64,000 nt of DNA from the NCBI RefSeq assembly GCF_003574625.1, contig NZ_QNUJ01000006.1:344551-408550 (forward strand). Reading direction: 5' to 3'. This document shows, one piece after another, positions 26,614 to 35,747 of the stretch (positions are counted from its first letter, which is position 1; every line of letters begins with the position of its first letter). The notes beneath the pieces were generated by a model. The model saw only the letters and a program-made list of their open reading frames with translations. It had not been told where the DNA came from and did not search any database. The stretch comes from Shinella zoogloeoides. GTDB taxonomy: Bacteria; Pseudomonadota; Alphaproteobacteria; Rhizobiales; Rhizobiaceae. The position numbers and the translations under genes are program-made.

Positions 26614-27024
26614 GCGGCGTTACCGATCTCGACGAGCTGTTGGCGACCATGGAGCCGGCGCTGGTGGCAGGCAGTTTCGTCTATGCGAGCGTGCAGGCCA
26701 GCGATATCGCGGCCCATCTTGCGCGCGGGCCGATCGGCCTTTTCCGGGAGGAGGAGGGCATCACGCTGATCCTGCCGGCTGACGCCGCCGACGGGCTTTC
26801 CGCCAGCGGGCCGATGCGCATGATCACGCTCACGGTGCATTCCTCACTTGAAGCGGTGGGGCTGACGGCGGCCTTCGCCACGGACCAGCGCGGGCATCAG
26901 CGCCAATGTGGTTGCCGCCTTCCATCACGACCATATATTCGTGCCGGAGCGGGACGCCGAACGGGCGCTCGAAACGCTGCGGGCGCTATCCCGCGCGGCG
27001 CGTGACAAGGGAGAAACCAGATGA
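26610..27024 (+). pseudogene. ACT-domain protein with an internal frameshift
   Basis: The first 93 or so codons read MSGVTDLDELLATMEPALVA through GLTAAFATD in one frame; the rest, SAGISANVVAAFHHDHIFVP and ERDAERALETLRAL, continues in another frame that ends at a TGA overlapping the next ATG. Together they make a typical 135-residue protein of the DUF2241/ACT_7 type (COG3602). The switch needs a net gain of one or loss of two bases (mod 3) near 26883-26889. Both halves look well conserved, so either the mutation is very recent or it is a sequencing error. In the sequence as given, the frame would continue to 27005 with an unrelated tail. ATGA overlaps on both sides place it in the operon. Confidence 0.8.
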
Positions 27025-27371
27025 AATTCCAGCATTTTTCGGCCGCGATCCTGGCCTTCGGCATCGCGGCGGCCGCGCCGTCCGTCTCTCTTGCCGACGA
27101 TGCCCCGGCGCCCATTCCCGCCTGCGCCATGTCCGGCTCCAAGAGCGTCTTCATCGGCGGCGCCCCGGCGCTGCGCCTTTCCGACGTGGTGAACTGCCCG
27201 CCGGAACTCTACGAGATCGTGCCGAGCGTGATGATCGAGGGCCAGCCCATGGTGAAGTTTCGCAGCGGCGTCGGCGAGAAGGGCAATTGCACGGCGCGCG
27301 GCGACGAGACGGTGAGTGTCGAGGGGGAATCGGCGAGCCGGCTCGGGGACGTGACCTGCACGCAGAATTGA
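27021..27371 (+). CDS. Exported PAAR-like protein
   Basis: 116 residues: a Sec signal peptide (about residues 1-25, ending VSLADD) and a mature domain with repeated PAAR-like glycine motifs (GSKSVFIGGAPALRLSDVV, SVMIEGQPMVKF, ETVSVEGESASRLGDVTC) and four Cys. Classic PAAR proteins cap type VI secretion spikes and have no signal peptide, so this is probably a periplasmic relative. ATGA overlap with the ACT-domain gene. Function unknown; the PAAR link rests on motif resemblance only. Confidence 0.7.
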   Translation: MKFQHFSAAILAFGIAAAAPSVSLADDAPAPIPACAMSGSKSVFIGGAPALRLSDVVNCPPELYEIVPSVMIEGQPMVKFRSGVGEKGNCTARGDETVSVEGESASRLGDVTCTQN

Positions 27372-27416
27372 GCGAGGGCCACGTGCCCTGCGCCGGCCGT
27401 CGTGCTTGAGGCGTTG

Positions 27417-27552
27417 CCCCTCACCCTAACCCTCTCCCCGCAAGCGGGGAGAGGGGACTTGCCCCACGCAGCGCCGAAGATTCGGGAAAGCGCACGGCAT
27501 ATCTCCTTCGCCCGCAGCCACGGAGAAGGTGGCCGGCAGGCCGGATGAGGGG
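27417..27552. repeat. RIME-like intergenic repeat, copy B
   Basis: Opposite orientation to copy A: begins CCCCTCACCCTAACCCTCTC and ends GGTGGCCGGCAGGCCGGATGAGGGG. It fills most of the gap between two convergent transcription units (the PAAR-like gene and the Dpp ATPase) and could act as a bidirectional end structure. Confidence 0.8.
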
Positions 27553-27596
27553 CTACGCTGCTACAAAAACGGGCGACTAAAGCCGCCCGCCTTCTA

Positions 27597-29228
27597 TCAA
27601 TTCCCGGCACTCTCCATGCGCCGGGTCGTCAGTACCCGCTCCAGCCAGCCGATCTCCATTTCCGGGACGGATTTCAGCAGCAGGTCCGTGTAGTCGTCGA
27701 AGGGCGGTGAAAGCACCTTCGATTTAGGTCCGAAGCGCACGAGGCGTCCCCGGTGCATCACGGCCACGCTGTCGGCGATCGCGCGCACGATGGCGATGTC
27801 GTGGGTGATGAACATGTAGGAGACATGCGTTTCCTCCTGCAGCTTCAGGAGAAGCTTCAGGATGCCCTCGGCCACCAGCGGGTCGAGCGCGGAGGTCGGC
27901 TCGTCGCAGAGGATGAGTTCGGGCTTGGCCGCAAGCGCCCTTGCGATGGCGACGCGCTGCTTCTGGCCGCCGGAGAGCTCGGCGGGGTAGCGATCGGCGA
28001 AGCGGCCGCCCATTTCGATCTGGTCCAGCAACTCCTTGACCCGCTCGGTCTTCTCCCGGCCGCGCAGGCCATAGTAGAAGGTGAGGGGGCGGCCGATGAT
28101 GTCGCGCACCGTCTGGCGCGGATTCATCGCGGTGTCGGCCATCTGGTAGATCATCTGGATGCGGCGCAGCTCGTCGTTCGACCGGCCCTTCAGCGCTTTC
28201 GGCAAGGGCTTGCCGTCGAAGCTGATCGTGCCCTCCTGCGGGGGCAGGAGGCCGGTGATGACGCGGGCGAGGGTGGATTTGCCCGAGCCGGATTCGCCCA
28301 CCACCGCCAGCGTCTGGCCCTTCGGCAGATGCAGGGACACGTCCTGCAGCACCTTGAAGCCGTTGGAGTAGCCGGCGGTGACGTTCTCCACTTTCAGGAG
28401 CGTGTCCGTCTGGTCGGGCGCTTCGTCCCGGCCGGTGCCGCGCACGTTGACCAGCGCCCGGGTGTAGTCCTGCGTCGGCTCTTCGATGATCTGTTTTACC
28501 GAGCCGTATTCCACCATCTTGCCGTGCCGGAGCACGAGGATGTCGTCCGTGATCTGCGCCACGACGGCAAGGTCGTGGGTGATGTAGAGCGCGGCCGTGT
28601 GGGTTTCCTCGATGGCATGCTTGATGGCGGCGAGCACGTCGATCTGCGTCGTCACGTCGAGCGCGGTGGTCGGCTCGTCGAAGATGATCAGCTCCGGATT
28701 GGGGCAGAGCGCCATGGCGGTCATGGCGCGCTGCAGCTGGCCGCCGGAGACCTGGTGCGGATAACGCTGGCCGAAGGTGTCCGGGTTCGGCAGGCCGAGC
28801 ACCTTGAAGAGGTAGAGCGCGCGCTTTTCCGCGTCCGCCCGGCTCATGATGCCGTGTTTCAGCGAGGCCTCGATCACCTGCTCGCCGAGACGGTGGGCGG
28901 GGTTGAAGGCCGCGGCCGCCGATTGCGCGACGTAGCAGACCTTGCTGCCGCGCACTTTGCGGATGCCCGACGGCGAGAGCTTCAGGAGGTCCTCGCCGTT
29001 GAGCTTCACCTCGCCGCCGGTGATGCGCACCCCGCCGCGCCCGTAGGCGAGCGCGGTGAGGCCGATGGTGGACTTGCCGGCGCCGGATTCGCCGATGAGG
29101 CCGAGCACCTTGCCCTTCTGCACGTCGAAGTTCACGCCCTCGACGAGCGTCACGGTCTTCGGCGGTTCGCCGGGCGGGTAGCTCGTCGCCTCGATCTTGA
29201 GATTGCGGACGGAAAGAAGATCAGGCAT
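27597..29228 (-). CDS. Dipeptide-type ABC transporter, two ATPase domains fused
   Basis: 543 residues: DppD-like domain at about residues 1-265 (Walker A GESGAGKST, signature VSGGQLQRAM, Walker B LIIFDEPTTALD) joined by a short linker to a DppF-like domain at about 275-543 (GESGSGKST, LSGGQKQRVAIARAL, LILCDEPTSALD). Such fused ATPases are common in rhizobia. Last gene of the carnitine operon; it overlaps the permease stop by eight bases. Likely energises uptake of gamma-butyrobetaine, carnitine or a related quaternary amine rather than peptides, judged only by context. Confidence 0.92.
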   Translation of the reverse strand: MPDLLSVRNLKIEATSYPPGEPPKTVTLVEGVNFDVQKGKVLGLIGESGAGKSTIGLTALAYGRGGVRITGGEVKLNGEDLLKLSPSGIRKVRGSKVCYVAQSAAAAFNPAHRLGEQVIEASLKHGIMSRADAEKRALYLFKVLGLPNPDTFGQRYPHQVSGGQLQRAMTAMALCPNPELIIFDEPTTALDVTTQIDVLAAIKHAIEETHTAALYITHDLAVVAQITDDILVLRHGKMVEYGSVKQIIEEPTQDYTRALVNVRGTGRDEAPDQTDTLLKVENVTAGYSNGFKVLQDVSLHLPKGQTLAVVGESGSGKSTLARVITGLLPPQEGTISFDGKPLPKALKGRSNDELRRIQMIYQMADTAMNPRQTVRDIIGRPLTFYYGLRGREKTERVKELLDQIEMGGRFADRYPAELSGGQKQRVAIARALAAKPELILCDEPTSALDPLVAEGILKLLLKLQEETHVSYMFITHDIAIVRAIADSVAVMHRGRLVRFGPKSKVLSPPFDDYTDLLLKSVPEMEIGWLERVLTTRRMESAGN

Positions 29229-30048
29229 CGCCGCGTCCCCCCTTCAGGCTCGAGGTGCGTTTCATCAGCCAGTCGACGACGAGGTTGACGCAGATGGCCA
29301 GCCCCGCGATCGCGCCGCCCGGAATGAGGGCGGCCGAAATGCCGAAGATGATGCCGTCCTTGTTGTCCTTCACCATGCCGCCCCAGTCTGCCGCCGGCGG
29401 CTGGATGCCGAGGCCGAGGAAGGAGAGGGTGGAAAGGAACAGGATCGAGAAGGCGAAGCGCAGGCCGAACTCGGCGAGCAGCGGCGAGAGCGTGTTGGGC
29501 AGGATTTCCCGGAAGATGATCCAGCCCGTGCGTTCGCCGCGCAGCCTTGCGGCCTCCACGAATTCCATGACCGCCACGTCGAGCGCGACGGCGCGGCCGA
29601 TGCGGTAGACGCGGGTCGAGTCGAGGATCGCCATGACGAGGATGAGGATCCAGAGCTGCTGCGGCAGCACGGCCAGCACGACGAGGGCGAAGATCAGCGT
29701 CGGGATCGCCATCATCAGGTCGTTGAAGCGCGAGAAGACCTGGTCGATGAACCCGCCCGTCACCGCCGCCGTGAAGGACAGCAGCATGCCGAGCGAGAAC
29801 GAGAGCACGGTTGCCGCCAGCGCCACGAAGATCGTGGTGCGGGCGCCGAAGATCAGCCGCGAGAAGAGGTCGCGGCCGAGATTGTCCGTGCCGAGCAGGT
29901 AGTCGCCGCCCATCGGCTGCCAGACGGAACCGACGATCTCGCTTTCGCCATGCGGTGCGATGAAGGGGGCGAAGAGAGCGCAGAAGAGGGCGAGGGCGAT
30001 GCCGATTATGCCGATCCATGCGCTGATTGGGATGGTGGAAAGTCTCAT
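29221..30048 (-). CDS. Dipeptide-type ABC permease, DppC-like
   Basis: 275 residues with a long first segment, the PF12911-type N-terminus (MRLSTIPISAWIGIIGIALA) and five further spans; EAA loop EAARLRGERTGWIIFREILP. The motif LGTDNLGRDLFSRLIFGART after the first loop is diagnostic for DppC/OppC. Four-base overlap with DppB-like gene, eight with the ATPase. Channel subunit of the importer described for the operon. Confidence 0.93.
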   Translation of the reverse strand: MRLSTIPISAWIGIIGIALALFCALFAPFIAPHGESEIVGSVWQPMGGDYLLGTDNLGRDLFSRLIFGARTTIFVALAATVLSFSLGMLLSFTAAVTGGFIDQVFSRFNDLMMAIPTLIFALVVLAVLPQQLWILILVMAILDSTRVYRIGRAVALDVAVMEFVEAARLRGERTGWIIFREILPNTLSPLLAEFGLRFAFSILFLSTLSFLGLGIQPPAADWGGMVKDNKDGIIFGISAALIPGGAIAGLAICVNLVVDWLMKRTSSLKGGRGDA

Positions 30049-31154
30049 CGCGGGTGCCTCAATCTGGGGTTCGCGACGATCGCGAGGATATCGGCGAACA
30101 TGTTGAGGAAGATGTAGAAGGCGGCGAAGATCAGGCCGCAGGCCTGCACGACGGGCATGTCGCGCACCGTCACGGCGTCGACCATGTACTGGCCCATGCC
30201 GGGATAGACGAAGACCACCTCCACGACGACGACGCCGACCACGAGATAGGCGAGGTTGAGCGCGATGACGTTGATGACCGGGGCCACGGCGTTCGGCGCC
30301 GCATGCCTGGCGATGATCCGGATGCCGCTGAGGCCCTTGAGTTCCGCCGTCTCCACATAGGCGGACGACATGACGTTGAGGATCGCGGCCCGCGTCATGC
30401 GCATCATGTGGGCGAGCACGACGAGGACGAGGGTGGCGGTCGGCAGCGCGATGGCCGACAGCCGCTGGCCGAGCGTCATCGTGTCGTAGACCGTCGCGGG
30501 GAAGGTCGCGACGCCCATCTGCACGGCGAAGAACAGGATCAGCAGGTAGCCCACGAAGAACTCGGGAAGCGAGATCGCCGCAAGCGAGATGACGTTGATG
30601 ATCTTGTCCGGCAGGCGGTTGCGGTACTGCACCGCGAGCATGCCGAGGCCGACGGCGAGAGGCACCGATATGATCGCCGCGAAGAACGCGAGGAACAGCG
30701 AATTGCCGAGGCGCTTGCCGATCTGCTCGCTGACCGATTGCTTCGAGGCCCAGGACTTGCCGAAGTCACCCTGGACGGCGCCGCCGAGCCACTTGAAGTA
30801 GCGGGTGGTCGCCGGCTGGTCGAGGCCGAGGTCCTTGCGGATGTTCTCCACCGCCTGGGGCGTCGCCGACTGGCCGAGATAGGTCGTCGCGAAGTCGCCG
30901 GGCAGGGCTTCCACGCCGCCGAAGATCATCAGCGACACGGCGAAGAGCAGAGCCACGCTGAGCGCGAGGCGTTGCAGGATGAGCGCAGCCAGCGGGCTGC
31001 GTTTGCTGAGTTTTGCCCAGGTCGAAGGCGTAGCTTCGATGGCTGGGGTTCCGGTGGACGCAACCGATCCGGCAACGCCGGCCGACTGCGGGGCTTCGCC
31101 CGCAGCCGCCGTCGCTGTCAGCTCCGGACCGTGCGCCGGTCCGTTGCCGGTCAT
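30045..31154 (-). CDS. Dipeptide-type ABC permease, DppB-like, with N-terminal extension
   Basis: 369 residues. The DppB core starts near residue 55 (LAALILQRLALSVALLFAVS) and has six spans and EAA loop ETAELKGLSGIRIIARHAAP. The first 54 residues are a soluble Ala/Thr/Gly-rich stretch not normally present in this family (usual length about 310-335). The annotated start is nevertheless supported by its TGATGA overlap with the stop of the substrate-binding protein. The extension may be a recent addition from intergenic DNA or a true cytosolic tail. Confidence 0.9.
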   Translation of the reverse strand: MTGNGPAHGPELTATAAAGEAPQSAGVAGSVASTGTPAIEATPSTWAKLSKRSPLAALILQRLALSVALLFAVSLMIFGGVEALPGDFATTYLGQSATPQAVENIRKDLGLDQPATTRYFKWLGGAVQGDFGKSWASKQSVSEQIGKRLGNSLFLAFFAAIISVPLAVGLGMLAVQYRNRLPDKIINVISLAAISLPEFFVGYLLILFFAVQMGVATFPATVYDTMTLGQRLSAIALPTATLVLVVLAHMMRMTRAAILNVMSSAYVETAELKGLSGIRIIARHAAPNAVAPVINVIALNLAYLVVGVVVVEVVFVYPGMGQYMVDAVTVRDMPVVQACGLIFAAFYIFLNMFADILAIVANPRLRHPR

Positions 31155-32743
31155 CAGGCGTCGAGCCAGACGCGGGTTGCGACATAGCCGTTCGACATGT
31201 CGTTGCCGATATCGTGGACATAGCCCTTCACGTTCTTGCCGCAGGCGTTCACGAAGTCGTTGAACATCGGCAGGATCAGGCCGCCCTCGTCACGCACCAT
31301 CATGGCCATGGTGCGGTACATGTCCTTGCGCTTGGCCTCGTCGAGTTCCGAACGGGCTTCCAGCAGCATCTTGTCGAAGTCCGGGCGCTGGAAGCGGGTG
31401 TCGTTCCAGTCCGCCGTCGAGAGATAGGCGGTGGAATACATCTGGTCCTGCGTCGGGCGGCCGCCCCAGTAGGAGGTGGAGAAGGGCTGGACGTTCCAGA
31501 CGTTCGACCAGTAGCCGTCACCCGGCTCGCGCTTCACCTCGATCTCGATGCCGGCCTTCTTGGCGCTCTCCTGGTAGAGGACGGCGGCGTCGACCGCGCC
31601 CGGGAAGGCGACGTCGGAGGTGCGCAGCAGCACCGAGCCGCTGTGGCCCGACTTCTTGTAGTGGAAGGCGGCCTTGTCCGGGTCGTAGGCGCGCTGCTCG
31701 ATGCCTTCCGGGAAGAGGGCATAGGTCTCGTTGATCGGGAAGTCGTTGCCGATCTTGCCGTAGCCGCCGAGCACCTTCTCCAGCATCGTCTCGCGGTCCA
31801 TGGCGTATTTCAGCGCCATGCGCAGGTCGTTGTTGTCGAACGGCGCGGTGTTGCAATGCATGATGAAGACATAGTGGCCGCGGCCGGAGGTGGAGAGGAT
31901 TTCCACGGTCGGCGCGCGCTTGAGGAGATCGACGGTCTTCGGGTCGACGCGGTTGATATAGTGCACCTGGCCGGAGGAGAGCGCGGCGATGCGGGCGGTC
32001 GCGTCGTTCATCGCGATCATCTCGATCGTATCGACGAAACCGCGATCCTGGCGCCAGTCGTCCTTGTTGCGCTCGAAGGTAGCACGAACGCCGGCCTCGA
32101 AGCTCGTCACCTTGTAGGGGCCGGTGCCGATCTGCGCATTCGGGTCGTCGAGGCCGCCATTCGGCTGGATGACGAGGTGGTAGTCGGTGAGCAGCAGCGG
32201 CAGGTCGGCGTTGCCTTCGGTCAGCACCAGCACCAGCTTGTCGCCGTCGGTCTTGATTTCCTTGATCGATTTCATGACGCCGAGCGCGCCCGATTCCGAC
32301 TTCTCGTCGGTGTGGCGCTGCAGGGTCTTGACGACGTCGTCGACGGTCAGTTCCTTGCCGTCGTGGAATTTCACGCCCTTGCGAATGTTGAAGATCCAGG
32401 TCGCTGCGTCGGCGGAGGGCTCCCAGGATTCGGCGAGCGCCGGGACGGGCTTGCCGGTCAGCGGCTCGGATTCGACGAGCATGTCGCCCCAGTTGCGGCC
32501 GACGACGAACATGAACTGCGAGAGCGCCTTTGCCGGGTCCTTGGAATCCGTGGCGGCTGCGCCTTCGAGGCCGAGCTTGAGGTTGCCGCCGCGCTTGGGC
32601 TCCTGGGCCTTTGCGGCGGTGTCGAATAGGGTGCCGGCGGCGGCGAGCGTGATGCCGAAGGCAGCGGCGCGGCCCATGAACTCGCGGCGGTTCATCTTGC
32701 CGAGCGTGACCTGGCCGGTGAGGTATTTGGTGTAATCAGTCAT
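31154..32743 (-). CDS. Dipeptide-type ABC substrate-binding protein
   Basis: 529 residues of the SBP_bac_5 family. A twin-arginine-like signal NRREFMGRAAAFGITLAAAG begins after a 16-residue lead (MTDYTKYLTGQVTLGK), with cleavage after AAKAQ. Motifs PKRGGNLKLGLEG, LAESWEPSADAATWIF and RKGVKFHDGKELTVDDVV are typical. The ATG at 32743 has AAAGGGAACAGGGG before it. Position inside the carnitine operon predicts a quaternary-amine or betaine ligand rather than a peptide, as has been seen for other members of this family; not demonstrable here. Confidence 0.93.
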   Translation of the reverse strand: MTDYTKYLTGQVTLGKMNRREFMGRAAAFGITLAAAGTLFDTAAKAQEPKRGGNLKLGLEGAAATDSKDPAKALSQFMFVVGRNWGDMLVESEPLTGKPVPALAESWEPSADAATWIFNIRKGVKFHDGKELTVDDVVKTLQRHTDEKSESGALGVMKSIKEIKTDGDKLVLVLTEGNADLPLLLTDYHLVIQPNGGLDDPNAQIGTGPYKVTSFEAGVRATFERNKDDWRQDRGFVDTIEMIAMNDATARIAALSSGQVHYINRVDPKTVDLLKRAPTVEILSTSGRGHYVFIMHCNTAPFDNNDLRMALKYAMDRETMLEKVLGGYGKIGNDFPINETYALFPEGIEQRAYDPDKAAFHYKKSGHSGSVLLRTSDVAFPGAVDAAVLYQESAKKAGIEIEVKREPGDGYWSNVWNVQPFSTSYWGGRPTQDQMYSTAYLSTADWNDTRFQRPDFDKMLLEARSELDEAKRKDMYRTMAMMVRDEGGLILPMFNDFVNACGKNVKGYVHDIGNDMSNGYVATRVWLDA

Positions 32744-32903
32744 TCCCCTGTTCCCTTTCGCTGGCCCTTTTGCGGGCATTTGTCGTTGTGATTGGCAGAA
32801 TTTCTGTTTTTCGCCTGTAAGGCAACCTTGCGGCCGGTTTTTATGCCGGCGCGGGATCATTCTTCTCCCTGATCTCCTTTCTTTCTCGAGCCGGCCAAGC
32901 CGC

Positions 32904-33686
32904 CTATCGCCCCTTCCAGACGGGATCGCGCTTCTCCGCGAAGGCGCGCGCGCCCTCGAGCTGATCCTCGCTGGAATAGAGAATATCGACCGTGCGGAAC
33001 TGCCGCTTGGTGATCTTGTTCATGGTTCCCTGGAAGGTGTCGCCCTCGGCCGCGCGCACCACTTCCTTGATGGCGGCGTAGACGAGTGGGGGGCCGCTTT
33101 CGAGCAGGCGCGCCAGCTCCCAGGCGCGGTCCATGAGCTTGTCGGCCGGCAGGATCTCGTTGACGAAGCCCCAGCGATGCGCCTCCTGAACGTCCAGCCA
33201 GCGGCCGGTGAGCAGCATGTCCATGGCGATGTGATACGGAATGCGCTTCGGCAGCTTGATCGAGGCGGCATCGGCCACCGTGCCGGAGCGGATTTCCGGC
33301 AGGGCGAAGGTCGCGTGCTCGGCGGCGAGGATGAGGTCGGTCGACAGCGCAATCTCGAAGCCGCCGCCGTAGCAGATGCCGTTGATGGCAGCGATGATCG
33401 GTTTGTTGAGGTCGCGCAGTTCCTGCATGCCGCCGAAGCCGCCGACGCCATAGTCGCCGTCCACGGCATCGCCTGCCGCTGCGGCCTTCAGGTCCCATCC
33501 CGGACAGAAGAATTTCTCCCCCGCGCCGGTGATGATGGCGACGCGCAGCGTGTCATCGTCGCGGAATTCCCGGAAGACCTCGCCCATGATGCGGCTGGTC
33601 GCAAGGTCGATGGCGTTCGCCTTGGGGCGATCGATCGTGACTTCGAGGATGCCGCCTTCGCGGCGCTGGCGTATCGGTCCGGTCAT
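32904..33686 (-). CDS. Enoyl-CoA hydratase/isomerase, CaiD-like
   Basis: 260 residues, crotonase fold: ANAIDLATSRIMGEVF, oxyanion hole FFCPGWDLKA and NGICYGGGFEIALSTDL, acidic residues in FALPEIRSGTVADA. It resembles carnitinyl-CoA dehydratase CaiD, which interconverts crotonobetainyl-CoA and carnitinyl-CoA. The ATG overlaps the acyl-CoA ligase stop by four bases. In this operon it would hydrate crotonobetainyl-CoA to L-carnitinyl-CoA, the third step of gamma-butyrobetaine conversion to carnitine. Confidence 0.9.
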   Translation of the reverse strand: MTGPIRQRREGGILEVTIDRPKANAIDLATSRIMGEVFREFRDDDTLRVAIITGAGEKFFCPGWDLKAAAAGDAVDGDYGVGGFGGMQELRDLNKPIIAAINGICYGGGFEIALSTDLILAAEHATFALPEIRSGTVADAASIKLPKRIPYHIAMDMLLTGRWLDVQEAHRWGFVNEILPADKLMDRAWELARLLESGPPLVYAAIKEVVRAAEGDTFQGTMNKITKRQFRTVDILYSSEDQLEGARAFAEKRDPVWKGR

Positions 33687-35743
33687 GATTGTTTCCTCAG
33701 ACGGATCAGTGCATCGGCCGCCACGACACCGTCGCCGGCGGGGAGCACCATTATGGGATTAACGTCCAGTTCTTCGATTATTGAAGCGTTTGAAACGACA
33801 TAGGATGCCGCTGATGCGACGGCGGCGACAAGGGCGTCGATATCGCCCTTCGGCGCGCCGCGATAGCCGTTCAGCAGCCTGGCGATCTTGAGGCCGGAGA
33901 TCGCCTCGCGGATCGTCTTCTCGTCGGTCGGCAGGGTCAAAATCGCGGAATCCTCAAGCAGTTCGACGAGGATGCCACCGGCGCCGATGGTCAGCACCGG
34001 GCCGGCGACGGGATCGCGCATGGCGCCGACGATGAGTTCGGCGGCCGGTTTGCCCACCATCTTTTCCACGAGGAAGCCCGAGGCGACGCCGGCCATGGCC
34101 TTTGCCGCATCGAGTACGGCTTCGCGGCCGGCGAGGTTGAGCTTGACCGCGCCGGCTTCGGTCTTGTGCGCGACGCCGAGGCCCTTGAGCACGACGGGGA
34201 AGCCAAGCGCTTCGGCTGCCTGCGCGGCTGCTTCCGCCGTTTCGGCGGTGAGGCCCTTCGGGACGGGAAGGCCATGGGTGGCGAGCGCCCGCTTGGCCTC
34301 GTGCTCGGTGAGCGTGATCGCCTCGCCTTCGCCGGTCGGGGCCTTGAGCAGCGGGGCGGCAAGCGGCTTCGACCAGGCTTCGCCGATGCCGGCGGCGGCA
34401 TCGGCGGCGGCAAGCGCCTCCTCGATGCCGTAGAAGGGCACGACGCCGTTTCGCACCAGCATTTCGGCGGTCGCTTCCGGCAGGTTCTCGCCCATGCTGG
34501 CGACGATGCCGGCATTTTCGCCCGTCGCCCGCGCGGCGTCGATCAGGGCCTCGCAGGTGGTGGTCCAGTCGGCGGCGTCGCAGCGGTCGAGACGGGGGAA
34601 ATCGAGCACGACGAGGTTCAGCGCATAGCCGCCCTGCATCATGGTGGTGAAGGCGGCGGTCTGCCTCTCGCGGTTGCCCCAGACGAAGGTGTGATAGTCG
34701 AGCGGGTTGGAGATCGTCACCATCTGGCCGAGCGTTTCGCGCAGCGGCTGGCGCTGCGCCGGCTTCAGGTCGCGGTAGACGACCTTCCGCTTCACCCCGG
34801 CATCCGCCATCAGCGAGGCCTCGCCGCCCGAGCAGGACATGGAGGAGATGTCGTGGCTCGAAAGGGGGCCGGCGACATGCAGAAGCTTCAGGGTTTCCAG
34901 CAGTTCCGGCAGGGTCTCGACACGGCCGATGCCGAGGCGGGCGAGCAGCGCCGAGGAGACGGCGTCGTTGCCGGCGAGCGAGGCGGTGTGCGAGACGGTG
35001 GCGAGCTGCGCCTGTTCCGATTTGCCGACCTTCAGCGTGACGACCGGCTTCTTCAGTTCGCGGGCGCGAAGGCCCAGGCGCTCCAGCGAAGCGATGCTGT
35101 CAAAGCCCTCGATATGGAGGCCGACGGCGGTGACGCGCGGGTCTTCGAGCACGGCGCAGGCGAGATCGGCAAGGCCGGTCTGCGCCTGGTTGCCGGCCGT
35201 CAGGATATAGGCGAGCGGCAGGCCGCGCTGCTGCATCGAGACATTGCAGGCGATGTTTGAGGACTGCGTCAGGACGGCGACGCCCTTTTCGATGCGCAGC
35301 ATGCCGTGCTGGTCGGGCCAGAGCAGGGCGCCATCCAGCATGTTGATGAAGCCGTAGCAGTTGGGGCCGAGGATCGGCATGTCGCCGGCGGCCTCCACCA
35401 GCGCCCTTTGAAGGTCATCGCCGTCGGCAAGCTCGCTGACGGCTTCGCGGAAGCCGGAGGCGTAGCAGACCGCGCCGCCCGCGCCGCGCGCAGCGAGATC
35501 ACGGATGATGCCGATGGTGAGCTCGCGGTTGACGCCGACGAAGGAGGCATCCGGCGCGCCGGGCAGATCGGCGACCGAGCGATAGCATTTGCGGCCGAGG
35601 ATTTCGTCCTCACGCGGATGCACCGGCCAGATATCGCCGGAAAAGCCCATCTTGTCGCATTGATAGATGACCCGCCGCGCTTCCTTACCGCCGAAGACGG
35701 CGATGGATTTCGGACGGATGAGGCGGTCGAGGGAGCGGGTCAC
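33683..35743 (-). CDS. ADP-forming acyl-CoA synthetase family, GTG start
   Basis: 686 residues in the fused order of ADP-forming acetyl-CoA synthetases: CoA-binding domain (SIAVFGGKEARRVIYQCDKM), succinyl-CoA-ligase-like middle with the candidate phospho-His in VSHTASLAGND, and an ATP-grasp domain from about residue 450 (VVLKGLGVAHKTEAGAVKL, EELDVNP). The only sensible start is GTG at 35743, whose ribosome binding site (GAGGGGGG) is contributed by the adjoining repeat; the ORF upstream of that is repeat sequence. By context it would activate gamma-butyrobetaine (or carnitine) with CoA, a step done by the unrelated AMP-forming CaiC in enterobacteria. Confidence 0.88.
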   Translation of the reverse strand: MTRSLDRLIRPKSIAVFGGKEARRVIYQCDKMGFSGDIWPVHPREDEILGRKCYRSVADLPGAPDASFVGVNRELTIGIIRDLAARGAGGAVCYASGFREAVSELADGDDLQRALVEAAGDMPILGPNCYGFINMLDGALLWPDQHGMLRIEKGVAVLTQSSNIACNVSMQQRGLPLAYILTAGNQAQTGLADLACAVLEDPRVTAVGLHIEGFDSIASLERLGLRARELKKPVVTLKVGKSEQAQLATVSHTASLAGNDAVSSALLARLGIGRVETLPELLETLKLLHVAGPLSSHDISSMSCSGGEASLMADAGVKRKVVYRDLKPAQRQPLRETLGQMVTISNPLDYHTFVWGNRERQTAAFTTMMQGGYALNLVVLDFPRLDRCDAADWTTTCEALIDAARATGENAGIVASMGENLPEATAEMLVRNGVVPFYGIEEALAAADAAAGIGEAWSKPLAAPLLKAPTGEGEAITLTEHEAKRALATHGLPVPKGLTAETAEAAAQAAEALGFPVVLKGLGVAHKTEAGAVKLNLAGREAVLDAAKAMAGVASGFLVEKMVGKPAAELIVGAMRDPVAGPVLTIGAGGILVELLEDSAILTLPTDEKTIREAISGLKIARLLNGYRGAPKGDIDALVAAVASAASYVVSNASIIEELDVNPIMVLPAGDGVVAADALIRLRKQS

Positions 35744-35747
35744 GGCG

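Noticed and set aside
27417..27552. Insertion sequence remnant
   Set aside because: No transposase fragments and no target-site duplication visible; it fits the RIME-like family.
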